DNA of 64,000 nt from Marilutibacter spongiae (GCF_014145325.1 NZ_JACHTF010000003.1:228739-292738); one strand, 5' to 3'. Shown: positions 1 through 8,222, counted from the first letter of the stretch. Notes: generated by a model from the sequence alone, not told the origin. A program made the numbers and translations.

Positions 1-1050
1 CAGGACGTAGCCGCCGGGCGCGTCGCGCAGGCGCGAGATCGCCACCCGGGTCATCTCGGCCAGGCTCGGTTCGCCGCCGGCGTCGCCGGCGCGATCGTGT
101 TCGAACTGCATGTGGCTGGGCTGGAACAGGCCCAGCAGCGGTCCGGTGGCGGGCGCGGCGGCCAGTTGCGCGCTGCTCCAGACATAGGTGCCTTCGGGGT
201 GCCGCGCCTGCCATTCGGCCACCAGGTCGCGGCCATCGCCGCGCTTGCCGGTCGTGCCGGGGTACTCGGGGTCGGCCTGGTCGTCGCGCATGAACATCGA
301 GCGGCCGCCGCCCATCAGGACGTCGGGCCCGTGCCCGAAGGGCGTTTCCACGATCTGGCGCGCAATGTCCCGGCAACCGGCCCGCAACGCCGCGGCCGGC
401 ATGTCGCCGTCGTGCTCCCAGTTGCGGTCGGCGGAATGGCTGAAGGTGGCGCCGGGCGTGGCGTGGGTCAGGCGCGCGGTGGACACCACGCCGGTGGCCA
501 TGCCGCTGGCGGCGGCCAGTTCCCAGAGACTCAGCATCGGGGTGGCGAGCGCGCCGTCGCAGTCGCCGCGCATCGGCGCCTGACCAATGCTGAGGACGCC
601 GGCGCGGGTCTTCACGCCAGTCGCCATCGCACTCATGGTGCCGGCCGAGTCCGGCGTCTGGCTGTCGGTGTTGTAGGTGCGGCTGAGCGCGGTCGACGGG
701 AAGCGCTCCCAGCTCAGGCGGTTCTCCTCGCCGGGACCGCCCTTGCGCTGGCCGTCGAGGATGCGCGCGGCGGCCACGGTGTTGAGGCTCATGCCGTCGC
801 CGACGAACAGGATGACGTTGCGCGCTTGTCCGCCCATCGCGCCACGCGCCGCGGCCTGCGCCGCGCCATCGCGGAACCACCATGCGGGGGTCTCGCCGTC
901 GGGCCGCGCGATCGCGGGTACGTCCACCTGGATGACCGGATCGGCGCGGCGGGCGGTGGTGGCGGGTTGGCTGGCACAGGCTCCCAGCAACACGCTGGCG
1001 GGCAGGGCGAGGGCGGCGAGTGTGCGGGGCGTGGAGCGGCGTGGCGTCAT
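1..1050 (-). CDS. alkaline phosphatase, lipoprotein (3' end outside window)
   Basis: Reading in from the right edge of the gene, the protein starts with a lipoprotein signal peptide ending in a lipobox (LLGAC, Cys about residue 24). A core typical of the E. coli PhoA superfamily follows: a VGDGMS metal-binding motif around residue 75 and a TPDSAGT segment in which the Ser is the predicted phosphorylated nucleophile. The predicted product is an outer-membrane or periplasm-anchored phosphomonoesterase that releases phosphate from organic esters. The reading frame is open to base 1, so the C-terminal metal ligands are not visible. The gene is divergent from the lipoprotein gene at 1189. The family is clear; the exact substrate is not. 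Confidence 0.9.
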   Translation of the reverse strand, partial: MTPRRSTPRTLAALALPASVLLGACASQPATTARRADPVIQVDVPAIARPDGETPAWWFRDGAAQAAARGAMGGQARNVILFVGDGMSLNTVAAARILDGQRKGGPGEENRLSWERFPSTALSRTYNTDSQTPDSAGTMSAMATGVKTRAGVLSIGQAPMRGDCDGALATPMLSLWELAAASGMATGVVSTARLTHATPGATFSHSADRNWEHDGDMPAAALRAGCRDIARQIVETPFGHGPDVLMGGGRSMFMRDDQADPEYPGTTGKRGDGRDLVAEWQARHPEGTYVWSSAQLAAAPATGPLLGLFQPSHMQFEHDRAGDAGGEPSLAEMTRVAISRLRDAPGGYVL

Positions 1051-1188
1051 GCGGGGTCGGGTGAGTCGGCGAAGCCGTCGATTATGCCGCGTGCAGATGT
1101 CGGCGATCTGGCACTGGCTGGCGCTTCGACCCGTTGAGATACCCGGTCGAGGCGTGGGAAGGTAGACGTCACGCATCGGGAGGACATC

Positions 1189-1764
1189 ATGGCAGGGATC
1201 GCGACACTTTCTGGAGGAACCCGCCTGGGGGGCGGGCTGGCCCTGGCCCTGGCCTTGGCCGCCTGCCGCAGCGCGCCGGCGCCGCGGGAGGCCGATACGC
1301 TCGATGGGCGGGTCGGCATGCAGGACATCACCCGGGCCATGCCGGCGGGCGCGTGGCAACTGGCCGACAACGAAACCCTGCTGATGCCGCTGGAGGAAAG
1401 CGGCAACCGGGCGCCGGACTATCCGCAGGCGCTGCTCTCCGACCGCTTGCCGCCCGTACAGGTGTGCCTGCGCCTGTCGATCGGGACCGATGGACGCGTC
1501 GCCCAGGCCGATCCGATCGCGCCCGGCGAGGACTGCCAGGCGGCCGATGCCATCGCCCCGGGCTTTCTGCAGGCGGCCCGCGATGCCGTGGCCGGGTGGC
1601 GCTTCGATCCTGCGTTCCGCTGCGTATACGCAAGCGCCGCGGACAAGGCTGCCGCGGGCGACGGCTGCGAAGGTGGCGAGGTGGTTCCCGAGGCCATCAG
1701 CCTGGCCTATCGCTTCGTCTTCGAGCAGCACGAGGGGCGGGGCACGGTTCGCATCGGCCCCTGA
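1189..1764 (+). CDS. lipoprotein with TonB C-terminal-like domain
   Basis: A 191-residue protein with a hydrophobic N-terminus and a probable lipobox (LALAAC, Cys about residue 26). The rest contains a stretch with an APDYPQ turn, a VCLRLSIGTDGRV strand pair and an AVAGWRFDPA segment. This layout is that of the C-terminal domain of TonB/TolA-like energy transducers (P-x-YP, then a strand with G-x-V, then W-x-F-xP). It has no TonB transmembrane anchor or Pro-rich spacer, so it is not TonB itself. Inference: an envelope lipoprotein that uses the TonB-C fold for protein contacts. The start is the first ATG before the signal peptide. The role is unknown. Confidence 0.65.
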   Translation: MAGIATLSGGTRLGGGLALALALAACRSAPAPREADTLDGRVGMQDITRAMPAGAWQLADNETLLMPLEESGNRAPDYPQALLSDRLPPVQVCLRLSIGTDGRVAQADPIAPGEDCQAADAIAPGFLQAARDAVAGWRFDPAFRCVYASAADKAAAGDGCEGGEVVPEAISLAYRFVFEQHEGRGTVRIGP

Positions 1765-1781
1765 CGGCGTTCAGCTTCGAC

Positions 1782-1810
1782 TTGAACCGGGCGCGCGAAA
1801 GGCGCATATG
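1782..1810 (+). promoter_or_regulatory. candidate sigma-70 promoter for the DksA-like gene
   Basis: TTGAAC at 1782-1787 and CATATG at 1805-1810 are separated by 17 bp, a good -35/-10 match. A start would fall near 1817, about 33 bases before the ATG at 1850. It is predicted from sequence only. Confidence 0.4.
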
Positions 1811-1849
1811 TGGTGGTCGACACGACAGGATTTTCGAGAGGAGGGTGTC

Positions 1850-2113
1850 ATGGCCGGTGGATGGACCAGCGACACTTCGGTGCAGGACCAGATCGATGCG
1901 ACCGTCGAGGACGCGATCAAGCGCGCGCGCAGCCGAATGGCGCAGGGCCCGGGCCTGAGCCACTGCGAGGACTGCGACGCCCCCATTCCCGAGGCGCGGC
2001 GCAGGGCCGTGCCGGGCGTCCGGCTGTGCATCGCCTGCCAGGAGGCCGAGGACGAACAGCAGGCGGCGGCCGGATTCAATCGTCGCGGCAGCAAGGACAG
2101 CCAGCTGCGCTGA
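1850..2113 (+). CDS. DksA/TraR family C4-type zinc finger protein (YbiI-like, short)
   Basis: An 87-residue protein with a C-terminal four-cysteine zinc finger, CEDC at about residues 37-40 and CIAC at about 58-61. This is the DksA/TraR arrangement without the long coiled coil of full DksA. It resembles the small YbiI and phage P2 Orf82 group. Family members bind in the RNA polymerase secondary channel or are of unknown role; which applies here cannot be told. The ATG at 1850 is chosen because a strong GAGGAGGG ribosome binding site sits just upstream. It is followed by a convergent NUDIX gene 10 bases away. Confidence 0.85.
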   Translation: MAGGWTSDTSVQDQIDATVEDAIKRARSRMAQGPGLSHCEDCDAPIPEARRRAVPGVRLCIACQEAEDEQQAAAGFNRRGSKDSQLR

Positions 2114-2123
2114 CCCGCGCGGC

Positions 2124-2612
2124 TCAGACCCGCGAAAAACGCCAGGACTGCATGCGGCCGTCGAGGTAGGGCATGACGCCGTGGAACGCGCGCGGGTCGT
2201 CGTCGAAGACCATCGGCAGGAAGTTGCGGTCGCCTTCCCACATCGGCAGGGCGTCCAGGTCCTCGAGCGCCACCCATTCCAGCGTGCCTTCCGGGTTGCG
2301 CTCGAAGGGCGTGCCGGTGAAGGCGGTGACCAGGAACACGAAACCCAGCCAGTCCTCGCCGTGCTTGCCGAAGCCCGGCCAGCTGATCGTGCCGCGCAGC
2401 TGCAGCTCGGTGCAGTCGATCCCGGCTTCTTCGTGGATCTCCCGGCGCATGCCCGCGACCACGTCCTCGTCGGCTTCCAGCTTGCCGCCCAGGCCGTTGT
2501 ACTTGCCCAACTGGTGGTCCTCCGGCCGCGCGTTGCGATGGACCATCAGGACTTGCCTGTGGTCGGGCGAGAGGACGTAACCGAGGGTGGCGACGATCGG
2601 CGTGTAGGGCAT
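2124..2612 (-). CDS. NUDIX hydrolase (8-oxo-dGTP diphosphatase/MutT-MTH1 type)
   Basis: A 162-residue protein with a complete NUDIX box at about residues 42-64: GG-x4-E-x7-REIHEEAGI, which supplies the Glu residues that bind Mg2+. The N-terminal strand (ATLGYVLS) and the overall length match MutT/MTH1-like pyrophosphohydrolases that clean oxidised nucleotides. The substrate is not fixed by sequence. The start ATG overlaps the stop codon of the upstream metallo-beta-lactamase by one base (TGATG), so the two are very likely cotranscribed and translationally coupled. Confidence 0.88.
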   Translation of the reverse strand: MPYTPIVATLGYVLSPDHRQVLMVHRNARPEDHQLGKYNGLGGKLEADEDVVAGMRREIHEEAGIDCTELQLRGTISWPGFGKHGEDWLGFVFLVTAFTGTPFERNPEGTLEWVALEDLDALPMWEGDRNFLPMVFDDDPRAFHGVMPYLDGRMQSWRFSRV

Positions 2613-3529
2613 CAGTCGCCTGCCTTGGCGGCACGCTGTTCGGCGATCCGCTGGTCCAGGGCGCGTTCGCCGGCGTCGGCGTAGTCGCGGCAGCTCATGG
2701 GCCGCGGCAGGCGATCGTCGGCATTTGCCGGCGTCCAGCCGCTGGCGTCCGGGTGCGGTGTCACGAGCAGGCCGCAGGGCAGGGCGCGAATGGCCTCGAA
2801 GCCACGGCGGTAGTCGTCGACGATGCGCGGGTAGCGCGGGTTGTCCAGCAGGCGATAGCCCGGGGCGCTGATGCTGTCGACGTAGGCGATCGCGGTGTCG
2901 CGCCCGTCGCGGCGGTCGGTCCAGGTCCAGCTCATCGAACCGGGCGTGTGCGCGGGGGTGAAATGCACGGTGAAGCGCATCCCGCCCAGCTCGATCGACT
3001 CGCCATCCATGACCAGGCGGCCGGCGCGGGCGGGCGGGTACACGATGGCGTCGCCGAAGTGGATGTCGTCGCTGCCGCCGCGGGCGAGCAGGACCGCCGA
3101 CTCGGCGTTGCTGACCAGGGTCGCACCGGTGGCGCGCTGGATCGCGGCGACCGGGCCCGCGTGATCGCCATGGGCGTGGCTGTGCAGGATGTACTTCAGG
3201 TCGCCCGGTGCCACGCCCAGTGCGGCCATGTGCGCGAGCAGCATGTCCGCGGCCTGCGGCATGCCGCCGTCGATCAGGACGGCGCCGGCATCGGTCTTGA
3301 CCAGCAGCGCGCTCAGGCCCTGCGTGCCGATGTACCAGGTGTGTTCGGCGATCCGGAAGGGCTCGATGGGCTGGCGCCAGGACTCGCGCACTTCGTAGGC
3401 CTGCAACTGCGGCAATGGCGCATCGGCGGCGAACGCGGGGAGTGTGGACAGGGCGAGCAGGGTGGCCAGCGCGGCGCGCGCGCTTGACGGCAGGCGGCCG
3501 GGGGAGCGGGTCGAGGGCATGCGGGGCAT
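2612..3529 (-). CDS. subclass B3 metallo-beta-lactamase, L1-like
   Basis: A 305-residue protein with a signal peptide (cleavage likely after AFA, residue 34). The zinc ligands are all present: the HAHGDH motif gives H118, H120, D122 and H123, with H194 in PAHTPGS and H259 in TPHP. Long stretches match what I recall of the Stenotrophomonas maltophilia L1 enzyme: ESAVLLARGGSDD, FGD, SAPGY, NPRYP and YADA. Two cysteines (C252, C280) sit where L1 has its disulfide. The predicted product is a periplasmic, di-zinc hydrolase of beta-lactams including carbapenems. No ampR-type regulator is adjacent. It is coupled to the downstream NUDIX gene. Activity is predicted, not shown. Confidence 0.93.
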   Translation of the reverse strand: MPRMPSTRSPGRLPSSARAALATLLALSTLPAFAADAPLPQLQAYEVRESWRQPIEPFRIAEHTWYIGTQGLSALLVKTDAGAVLIDGGMPQAADMLLAHMAALGVAPGDLKYILHSHAHGDHAGPVAAIQRATGATLVSNAESAVLLARGGSDDIHFGDAIVYPPARAGRLVMDGESIELGGMRFTVHFTPAHTPGSMSWTWTDRRDGRDTAIAYVDSISAPGYRLLDNPRYPRIVDDYRRGFEAIRALPCGLLVTPHPDASGWTPANADDRLPRPMSCRDYADAGERALDQRIAEQRAAKAGD

Positions 3530-3667
3530 CGCGAGGGGCGTCGTCTTCCGTAGGGGACGTCCAGTGTCGGCGATTCATGGCGACGCGGCCAGCGCGACGG
3601 CATCCATACGCCGGCTGCACGCGCGCGCCGGCATACTGTGGCCTTCGATCCCGAGGGGAACACGCCG

Positions 3668-4258
3668 ATGCCCGACACGCCGCCCCGACTGCTCGCCTTC
3701 GCGGGCAGCCTGCGCGAGGCTTCCTACAACCGTCGCCTCATCCCCGTGCTTGCCGCGGGCGCGGAAGCGGCCGGCGCGACGGTGACCCTGGTCGAGTTGC
3801 GCGACTTCCCGTTGCCGGTCTACGACGGCGACATCGAGGCCGCCGGCATGCCCGGCAACGTACGGCGCCTGCAGGCGCTGCTCGGCGAGCACGACGGCCT
3901 GCTCGTGAGCACGCCCGAGTACAACGGCTCCATGCCGGCCCTGGTCAAGAACACGCTCGATTGGATATCGCGTCCGATGGAGGACGGCCGCCCGGGCACT
4001 GCCCTGTTCGCCGGCAAGGTCGCCGGCATCGTCTCGGCCTCGCCGGGACCGCTCGGGGGGCTGCGCTCGCTGCTCGTCCTGCGCGACGCACTGGCCAAGC
4101 TGGGTCTGCTGGTCGTGCCGCAGCAGGTCGCGGTGGGCCAGGCCGCCGAGCGCTTGCCGGCGCGCGGCGTGCTCGAGGACGCACGCCTGCGCGAATCCGT
4201 GCATGCGGTCGGCGCGGCGGTGGCCGCCTGGGCGCGCGGCGTGGGGAGGGCGGCGTGA
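3668..4258 (+). CDS. NADPH-dependent FMN reductase family protein
   Basis: A 196-residue flavodoxin-fold protein. The FMN phosphate-binding loop AGSLREASYNR lies at about residues 11-21 and the TPEYNGSMP flavin-contact motif at about 82-90. Both are signatures of the ChrR/YieF/ArsH-like NAD(P)H:FMN or quinone reductase family. These cytoplasmic enzymes reduce flavin, quinones or metal oxyanions. The ATG at 3668 is preferred over an upstream in-frame start because of a GAGGGGAA ribosome binding site. Its stop overlaps the next ATG by one base, indicating an operon with the thioesterase. Confidence 0.88.
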   Translation: MPDTPPRLLAFAGSLREASYNRRLIPVLAAGAEAAGATVTLVELRDFPLPVYDGDIEAAGMPGNVRRLQALLGEHDGLLVSTPEYNGSMPALVKNTLDWISRPMEDGRPGTALFAGKVAGIVSASPGPLGGLRSLLVLRDALAKLGLLVVPQQVAVGQAAERLPARGVLEDARLRESVHAVGAAVAAWARGVGRAA

Positions 4259-4767
4259 TGGCGGGCGAACAGCGAGAACTGACCCTGCGGTTCCTCGCCG
4301 AACCCACCGACGTGAACTACGGCGGCAAGGTGCACGGCGGCGTGGTGATGAAATGGATCGACCAGGCCGGTTACGCCGCCGCGGTCGGATGGAGCGGCCG
4401 CTACAGCGTGACGGTGGCGGTGGGCGGCATCCGCTTCGTGTCGCCGATCCGGATCAGCGACCTGGTCACCGTGCGCACCAAGCTCGTCCATACCGGCACC
4501 ACCAGCATGCACTTCGCGGTCGACGTGATGGCCCGCGACCCCGGGGTCAACCAGGACGAATCCGGGCGCCCGCGCCTGTGCACGCACTGCGTGATCGTCT
4601 TCGTGGCCCTGGACGGCGTGGAGGGACAGCCCACGCCGGTGCCCTCCTGGGTGCCTGCCAGCGAAGACGACAAGCGGCTCGCCGAGTACGCCCTGAAAGT
4701 GATGGAACTGAGCAAGGGCATCGAGCAGACCGTCGAGCGCTACCGCGGCGCCGCGCACGAGGATTGA
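4258..4767 (+). CDS. acyl-CoA thioesterase, hotdog fold
   Basis: A 169-residue protein with the BACH/YciA-type 4HBT signature: DVNYGGKVHGGVVMKWID at about residues 17-34, then RISDLVTV. These are the strand and helix that form the acyl-CoA site, with Asn and Asp as typical catalytic residues. The predicted reaction is hydrolysis of medium or long acyl-CoA to free fatty acid and CoA in the cytoplasm. The gene starts one base inside the flavin reductase stop codon. A strong bidirectional hairpin follows at 4800-4821. Confidence 0.88.
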   Translation: MAGEQRELTLRFLAEPTDVNYGGKVHGGVVMKWIDQAGYAAAVGWSGRYSVTVAVGGIRFVSPIRISDLVTVRTKLVHTGTTSMHFAVDVMARDPGVNQDESGRPRLCTHCVIVFVALDGVEGQPTPVPSWVPASEDDKRLAEYALKVMELSKGIEQTVERYRGAAHED

Positions 4768-4799
4768 TGGCGCCGTGGGGCGACCGCCCGGCAAACAAG

Positions 4800-4821
4800 A
4801 AGGCCGCCCCGGGGCGGCCTT
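4800..4821. terminator. bidirectional hairpin terminator between convergent genes
   Basis: AAGGCCGCCCC and its exact reverse complement form a perfect 11-bp palindrome with flanking A and T residues. It lies between the thioesterase (plus) and the NlpC/P60 gene (minus) and can serve both. Confidence 0.7.
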
Positions 4822-4845
4822 CATCGTGATGCGCGACGGTGGGGC

Positions 4846-5562
4846 TCAGATGCCCTCGACCCGGCGCGCCTCCATGAACTTGTTGGCCCAGTAGCCGCTG
4901 TCCATGCGAGACACGCTGACCGTGCGGCCGGTGCGCGGGGCATGCACGAAACGGCCTTCGCCGAGGTAGATGCCGACGTGGTCGACGCGGCCGCGACGGC
5001 CGAAGAAGACCAGGTCGCCGGCGCTCATGGACGCGCGGTCCTTCACCGCCTCGCCGTTGCGCGCCATCTCGCGGGAGATGCGCGGCAGCTCGATGCCGAG
5101 CGCATTGTGGAACACGTAACCGACCAGGCCGCTGCAGTCGAAGCCCTTCTCCGGGCTGGTGCCGCCCCAGCGATAGGGCGTGCCAAGGAGGGCGAGGGCC
5201 TTCTGGAGGACCGCGCCGATGCGCCCGTCCTTGTCTTCGACCTCGGTGTCCGCGCCGGCCTGGGCGGCGCCCTGGCCCATCAGGCGGTTCAGGTCGGTGG
5301 CCAGGAGCAGCGCGCGATCGGACATGCCCATGGCTTCGGGCAGCATGGGGCGGGTGATCGCGGACGGCATGTCGGCCGAATCGCCCGCCAGCGAAGGGCT
5401 GGGCAACTGCTGCGCGGCGGCCGGCAGGGCAATGGCCGCGAGGGCAAGGCAGAGGAGGTAGCGATGGAATGGCCGCGTGAGGCGGTGGGCGAGGTGGCCG
5501 GCACGGCGGCCAAGTCGGATTTCGTCGGTCTTCACGCGGTTATCACAAGATTGCAGTGGCAC
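4846..5562 (-). CDS. NlpC/P60 family (C40) peptidoglycan endopeptidase, secreted
   Basis: The N-terminal hydrophobic segment ends in ALPAAAQ, a probable Sec signal peptide. The C-terminal NlpC/P60 domain holds the catalytic Cys in FDCSGLVGY, the His in RVDHVGIY, and a downstream FVHAPRTG strand. Family enzymes cut the D-Glu to meso-diaminopimelate link in peptide stems of the cell wall. The start at 5562 is GTG with little ribosome-binding signal; a second in-frame GTG at 5535 is an alternative. It is one of a tandem pair with the gene at 5663-6268, which has a very similar catalytic domain. Confidence 0.88.
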   Translation of the reverse strand: MPLQSCDNRVKTDEIRLGRRAGHLAHRLTRPFHRYLLCLALAAIALPAAAQQLPSPSLAGDSADMPSAITRPMLPEAMGMSDRALLLATDLNRLMGQGAAQAGADTEVEDKDGRIGAVLQKALALLGTPYRWGGTSPEKGFDCSGLVGYVFHNALGIELPRISREMARNGEAVKDRASMSAGDLVFFGRRGRVDHVGIYLGEGRFVHAPRTGRTVSVSRMDSGYWANKFMEARRVEGI

Positions 5563-5621
5563 GATGATGCCTGCACGCCATCGTCATGAAGTTAAAAAAG
5601 ACGTAACAAAAGCGCGAATTT

Positions 5622-5637
5622 TGTGAAGTCCGTCACT
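5622..5637. promoter_or_regulatory. Clp/CRP-like binding site
   Basis: TGTGA-N6-TCACT matches the CRP family consensus TGTGA-N6-TCACA at nine of ten positions. It sits 60 bases upstream of the 5562 start, in the AT-rich gap between the two NlpC genes. Xanthomonads use the CRP homologue Clp with the same consensus. Binding is inferred. Confidence 0.4.
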
Positions 5638-5662
5638 TTTTCGGCACTCAGACCCCTGTGAG

Positions 5663-6268
5663 TTATTTCAGGACGCGCTTCGCCCCGGTGTAGTGGTCGC
5701 GCCAGTAAGGACCGTCGAGGTGATCCAGTCGCACCGTGCCACCGGTGCTCGGTGCATGGACGAAGCGGCCTTCGCCGACATAGATCCCCACGTGGCTGAC
5801 GCGACCCCGGCTGCCGAAGAACACCAGGTCGGCGGTGGCCAGCTTCCGCGGGCTGATCTTCGGGCCCTGGTACGCCGCGAGCTGGCTTGACGTGCGCGGC
5901 AGCTTCAGCGCCAGCATGTCGTCGTAGACGTAATTGACCAGGCCGCTGCAGTCGAAGCCGCCCTCCGGCGTGCTACCGCCGTAGCGATACGGCGTGCCGA
6001 CCAGGCTGAGCGCGCGCATCAGCACGGCATTGGCGGCGGCCGGATCTTCCGGCGCCACCACAGGCCAGGCGTCGCCGCCGGGCGCGGCCGGGCGCACCTT
6101 GTCGCCGCCCCCGCAGGCGGCCAGCAGCAGCGACAGCGCCAGGGCGGCCGCGGCCGCGACGACGGGGCGCCGGCGGCTGGCTGGCGCGAACCCGGGCTTG
6201 CCGGGATAATGCACGGTCTTGTTCACGGCTCTAGCTTGGCGGGTACGCGCCGTCGCGACAAGTTCCAC
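5663..6268 (-). CDS. NlpC/P60 family (C40) endopeptidase, lipoprotein
   Basis: This is a paralogue of the downstream gene. The catalytic Cys lies in GFDCSGLVNYVY and the His in RVSHVGIYVGEGRFVHAP. It differs by a lipoprotein signal peptide with lipobox LLAAC, so it is predicted to be membrane-anchored. The role is cell-wall peptide cleavage during growth or recycling. The start is uncertain: 6268 has a weak AAGG site, and an in-frame GTG at 6226 would give a signal peptide of more usual length. The stop lies about 100 bases before the second NlpC gene, with the Clp-like site between them. Confidence 0.87.
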   Translation of the reverse strand: MELVATARTRQARAVNKTVHYPGKPGFAPASRRRPVVAAAAALALSLLLAACGGGDKVRPAAPGGDAWPVVAPEDPAAANAVLMRALSLVGTPYRYGGSTPEGGFDCSGLVNYVYDDMLALKLPRTSSQLAAYQGPKISPRKLATADLVFFGSRGRVSHVGIYVGEGRFVHAPSTGGTVRLDHLDGPYWRDHYTGAKRVLK

Positions 6269-6365
6269 TTACCTTGGCCCGCCGGTGCCCCGCTTCCGGT
6301 CGGTCAGCCCCGTCCAAGCGCCGACCGCGCGTCCTGCCCGCGGAGCGCCCCTGCCGAGTCCATCC

Positions 6366-6845
6366 ATGAAGATCGAGAAAGACCGCGTCGTCCGTTTCCA
6401 CTACACCGTTTCCGAACAGGGCCAGGACGCCCTGGAGAGCTCCGAGGGTCGCGATCCGCTGGCCATCCTGTTCGGCCACAACAACGTCATCCCGGGTCTC
6501 GAGAAGGCGATGGAAGGCCATGAGGCCGGCGACAAGTTCGAGGTCGACGTGGCGTCGGCCGATGCGTACGGCGAAGTCCGCGAGGGCCTGACCCAGCGCG
6601 TCCCGAAGAAGTACTTCAAGGGCCAGAAGATCGCCGTCGGCGACCAGACCGTGCTTCAGACCAACTTCGGCCCGCGCGCGGTGAGCATCGTCAAGATCGG
6701 CATGAGCGTGGTCGACGTCGACCTCAACCACCCGATGGCGGGCAAGGACCTGCACTTCGCGATCGAGATCATCGACGTGCGCGAAGCCAAGCCCGAAGAG
6801 ATCGAGCACGGCCACGTGCACGGCGAGGGCGGCGTCGAGCACTGA
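6366..6845 (+). CDS. slyD: FKBP-type peptidyl-prolyl isomerase SlyD
   Basis: A 159-residue SlyD-type FKBP. The N-terminal half-domain carries FHYTVSEQG and FGHNNVIPGLEKAMEG, which line the prolyl isomerase pocket. The insert-in-flap chaperone domain follows from about residue 75, then the closing strand DLHFAIEIIDV. The His-rich tail (HGHVHGEGG) is short compared with the long His/Cys nickel-binding tail of E. coli SlyD and has no Cys. Function: cytoplasmic proline isomerisation and folding, possibly nickel delivery. The ATG at 6366 begins the conserved MKIEKD. Confidence 0.92.
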   Translation: MKIEKDRVVRFHYTVSEQGQDALESSEGRDPLAILFGHNNVIPGLEKAMEGHEAGDKFEVDVASADAYGEVREGLTQRVPKKYFKGQKIAVGDQTVLQTNFGPRAVSIVKIGMSVVDVDLNHPMAGKDLHFAIEIIDVREAKPEEIEHGHVHGEGGVEH

Positions 6846-6942
6846 GTCCCGCTCGACGCAGGTACCGACGGCCCGTCCTGTGCGGGCCGTTTCCGTTCCT
6901 GGCCCCGTACACTGCCCATCGACCAGGGCAGACGGGGCGAGC

Positions 6943-8205
6943 ATGCAGCAGGCAAGGATGGCACCGATCGGTGCCGTGGGGCGGATCGCGTCCATGGACG
7001 TTCTTCGTGGACTGGCCCTGCTGGGCATCTTCCTGGTGAACGTGGCCTGGTTCACCACGCCGCTGGTCGGCCGCGCTGAAGGCATCGATCTCGACCTCCA
7101 GGGACCGGCATTGTGGCTGGACGTGGCGATATACGTCTTCGCCAGCAGCAAGTTCTGGACCCTGTTCTCGCTGTTGTTCGGCATGGGCTTCGCGCTCATG
7201 CAGGCCCGCGCCGAGGCCGCTGGCCTGCCGTTTGCCGGGCTGTACCTGCGCCGGACCTGCGGCCTGCTGCTCATCGGCGTACTGCATGCCTGCCTGGTCT
7301 GGTCGGGCGACATCCTGGTCGCCTACGCGCTCACCGCGTTCGCGCTGCTGCTCGTTTTCCGCCGCGCGCCCACTACCGGTCTCTGGGCGTGGGGCGTCGC
7401 CCTGTACATGTCGATCGTCGTCCTGCTGATGCTGATCGCGCTGTTGTTGGGCCTGCTGGGGGATGCCGCGGCGCCGGACGACGCGGCCCGGCGCGCCGCC
7501 GAAACGCTGGCGTTTCAGCAACAGGAGGTGGCGGCCTATTCGCGGGGCAGTTACCTGGATGCCACGCACATGCGCCTGCGCTTCCAGCAGGCCTATTTCT
7601 TCAACGGGCTCTTCCTGCTGCCGATGACCCTGGGCCTGTTCGTGTTCGGTACCTGGCTGATCCGGCGCGGCGTGCTTGCCCGGCCGGGCGAGCATCGGCG
7701 CCTGCTGCAGGCGATGGCCTGGGCGATCGGTCCCGCGGGCCTGGCGGTGACCTTGCTGGGGGTCGCGATCGACCCGCGCCCCGACCTGGAAGGTTCCGAC
7801 AGCGTCGGCGCCCTGTGGGCGAGCAGCCTGCACATGGCAGGCGGCGCGATGATGACCCTGGGCTACCTGGGCATCGTGGTCCTGGCGCTGGAGCGAGGCG
7901 CGCAAGCGCTGCGCGTACTGGCCCCGGCCGGGCGCATGGCGCTGACCCTGTACCTGATGCAGTCGCTGGTCGGCACCTGGGTCTTCTACGGCCACGGCCT
8001 GGGTCTGTGGGGACAGGTCGGGCGGGTGGGGCAGGTCGTGCTGGTCCTGTCGGTTTTCGCCGGGCAGCTGGCCTTCGCCCACCTGTGGATGGCACGCTTC
8101 CGCCATGGCCCGGTCGAGTGGCTGTGGCGGGCGTTCACCTACCTCCAATGGCCCTCGCTGCGTCGCCTTCCGTCCGCGCCGCCGCCGTTGCCGCCCCACC
8201 CCTGA
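6943..8205 (+). CDS. DUF418 domain-containing multi-pass membrane protein
   Basis: About 420 residues with some eight hydrophobic segments. It opens with RIASMDVLRGLALLGIFLVN, the hallmark N-terminus of the DUF418/YeiB family, and has a C-terminal MALTLYLMQSL helix typical of that group and of acyltransferase-3 relatives. The biochemical role of the family is not established. The ATG at 6943 is chosen because GACGGGGCGA lies just upstream and the conserved core then begins at residue 19. It ends 17 bases before the DadA-like gene. Confidence 0.85.
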   Translation: MQQARMAPIGAVGRIASMDVLRGLALLGIFLVNVAWFTTPLVGRAEGIDLDLQGPALWLDVAIYVFASSKFWTLFSLLFGMGFALMQARAEAAGLPFAGLYLRRTCGLLLIGVLHACLVWSGDILVAYALTAFALLLVFRRAPTTGLWAWGVALYMSIVVLLMLIALLLGLLGDAAAPDDAARRAAETLAFQQQEVAAYSRGSYLDATHMRLRFQQAYFFNGLFLLPMTLGLFVFGTWLIRRGVLARPGEHRRLLQAMAWAIGPAGLAVTLLGVAIDPRPDLEGSDSVGALWASSLHMAGGAMMTLGYLGIVVLALERGAQALRVLAPAGRMALTLYLMQSLVGTWVFYGHGLGLWGQVGRVGQVVLVLSVFAGQLAFAHLWMARFRHGPVEWLWRAFTYLQWPSLRRLPSAPPPLPPHP

Positions 8206-8222
8206 CCCCGACGCCTTCGCCC

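Noticed and set aside
97..1137. Long plus-strand open frame (346 codons) across the alkaline phosphatase region
   Set aside because: It is the mirror of the phosphatase frame in GC-rich DNA. The opposite strand has clear PhoA motifs and a lipobox, and this frame has none.
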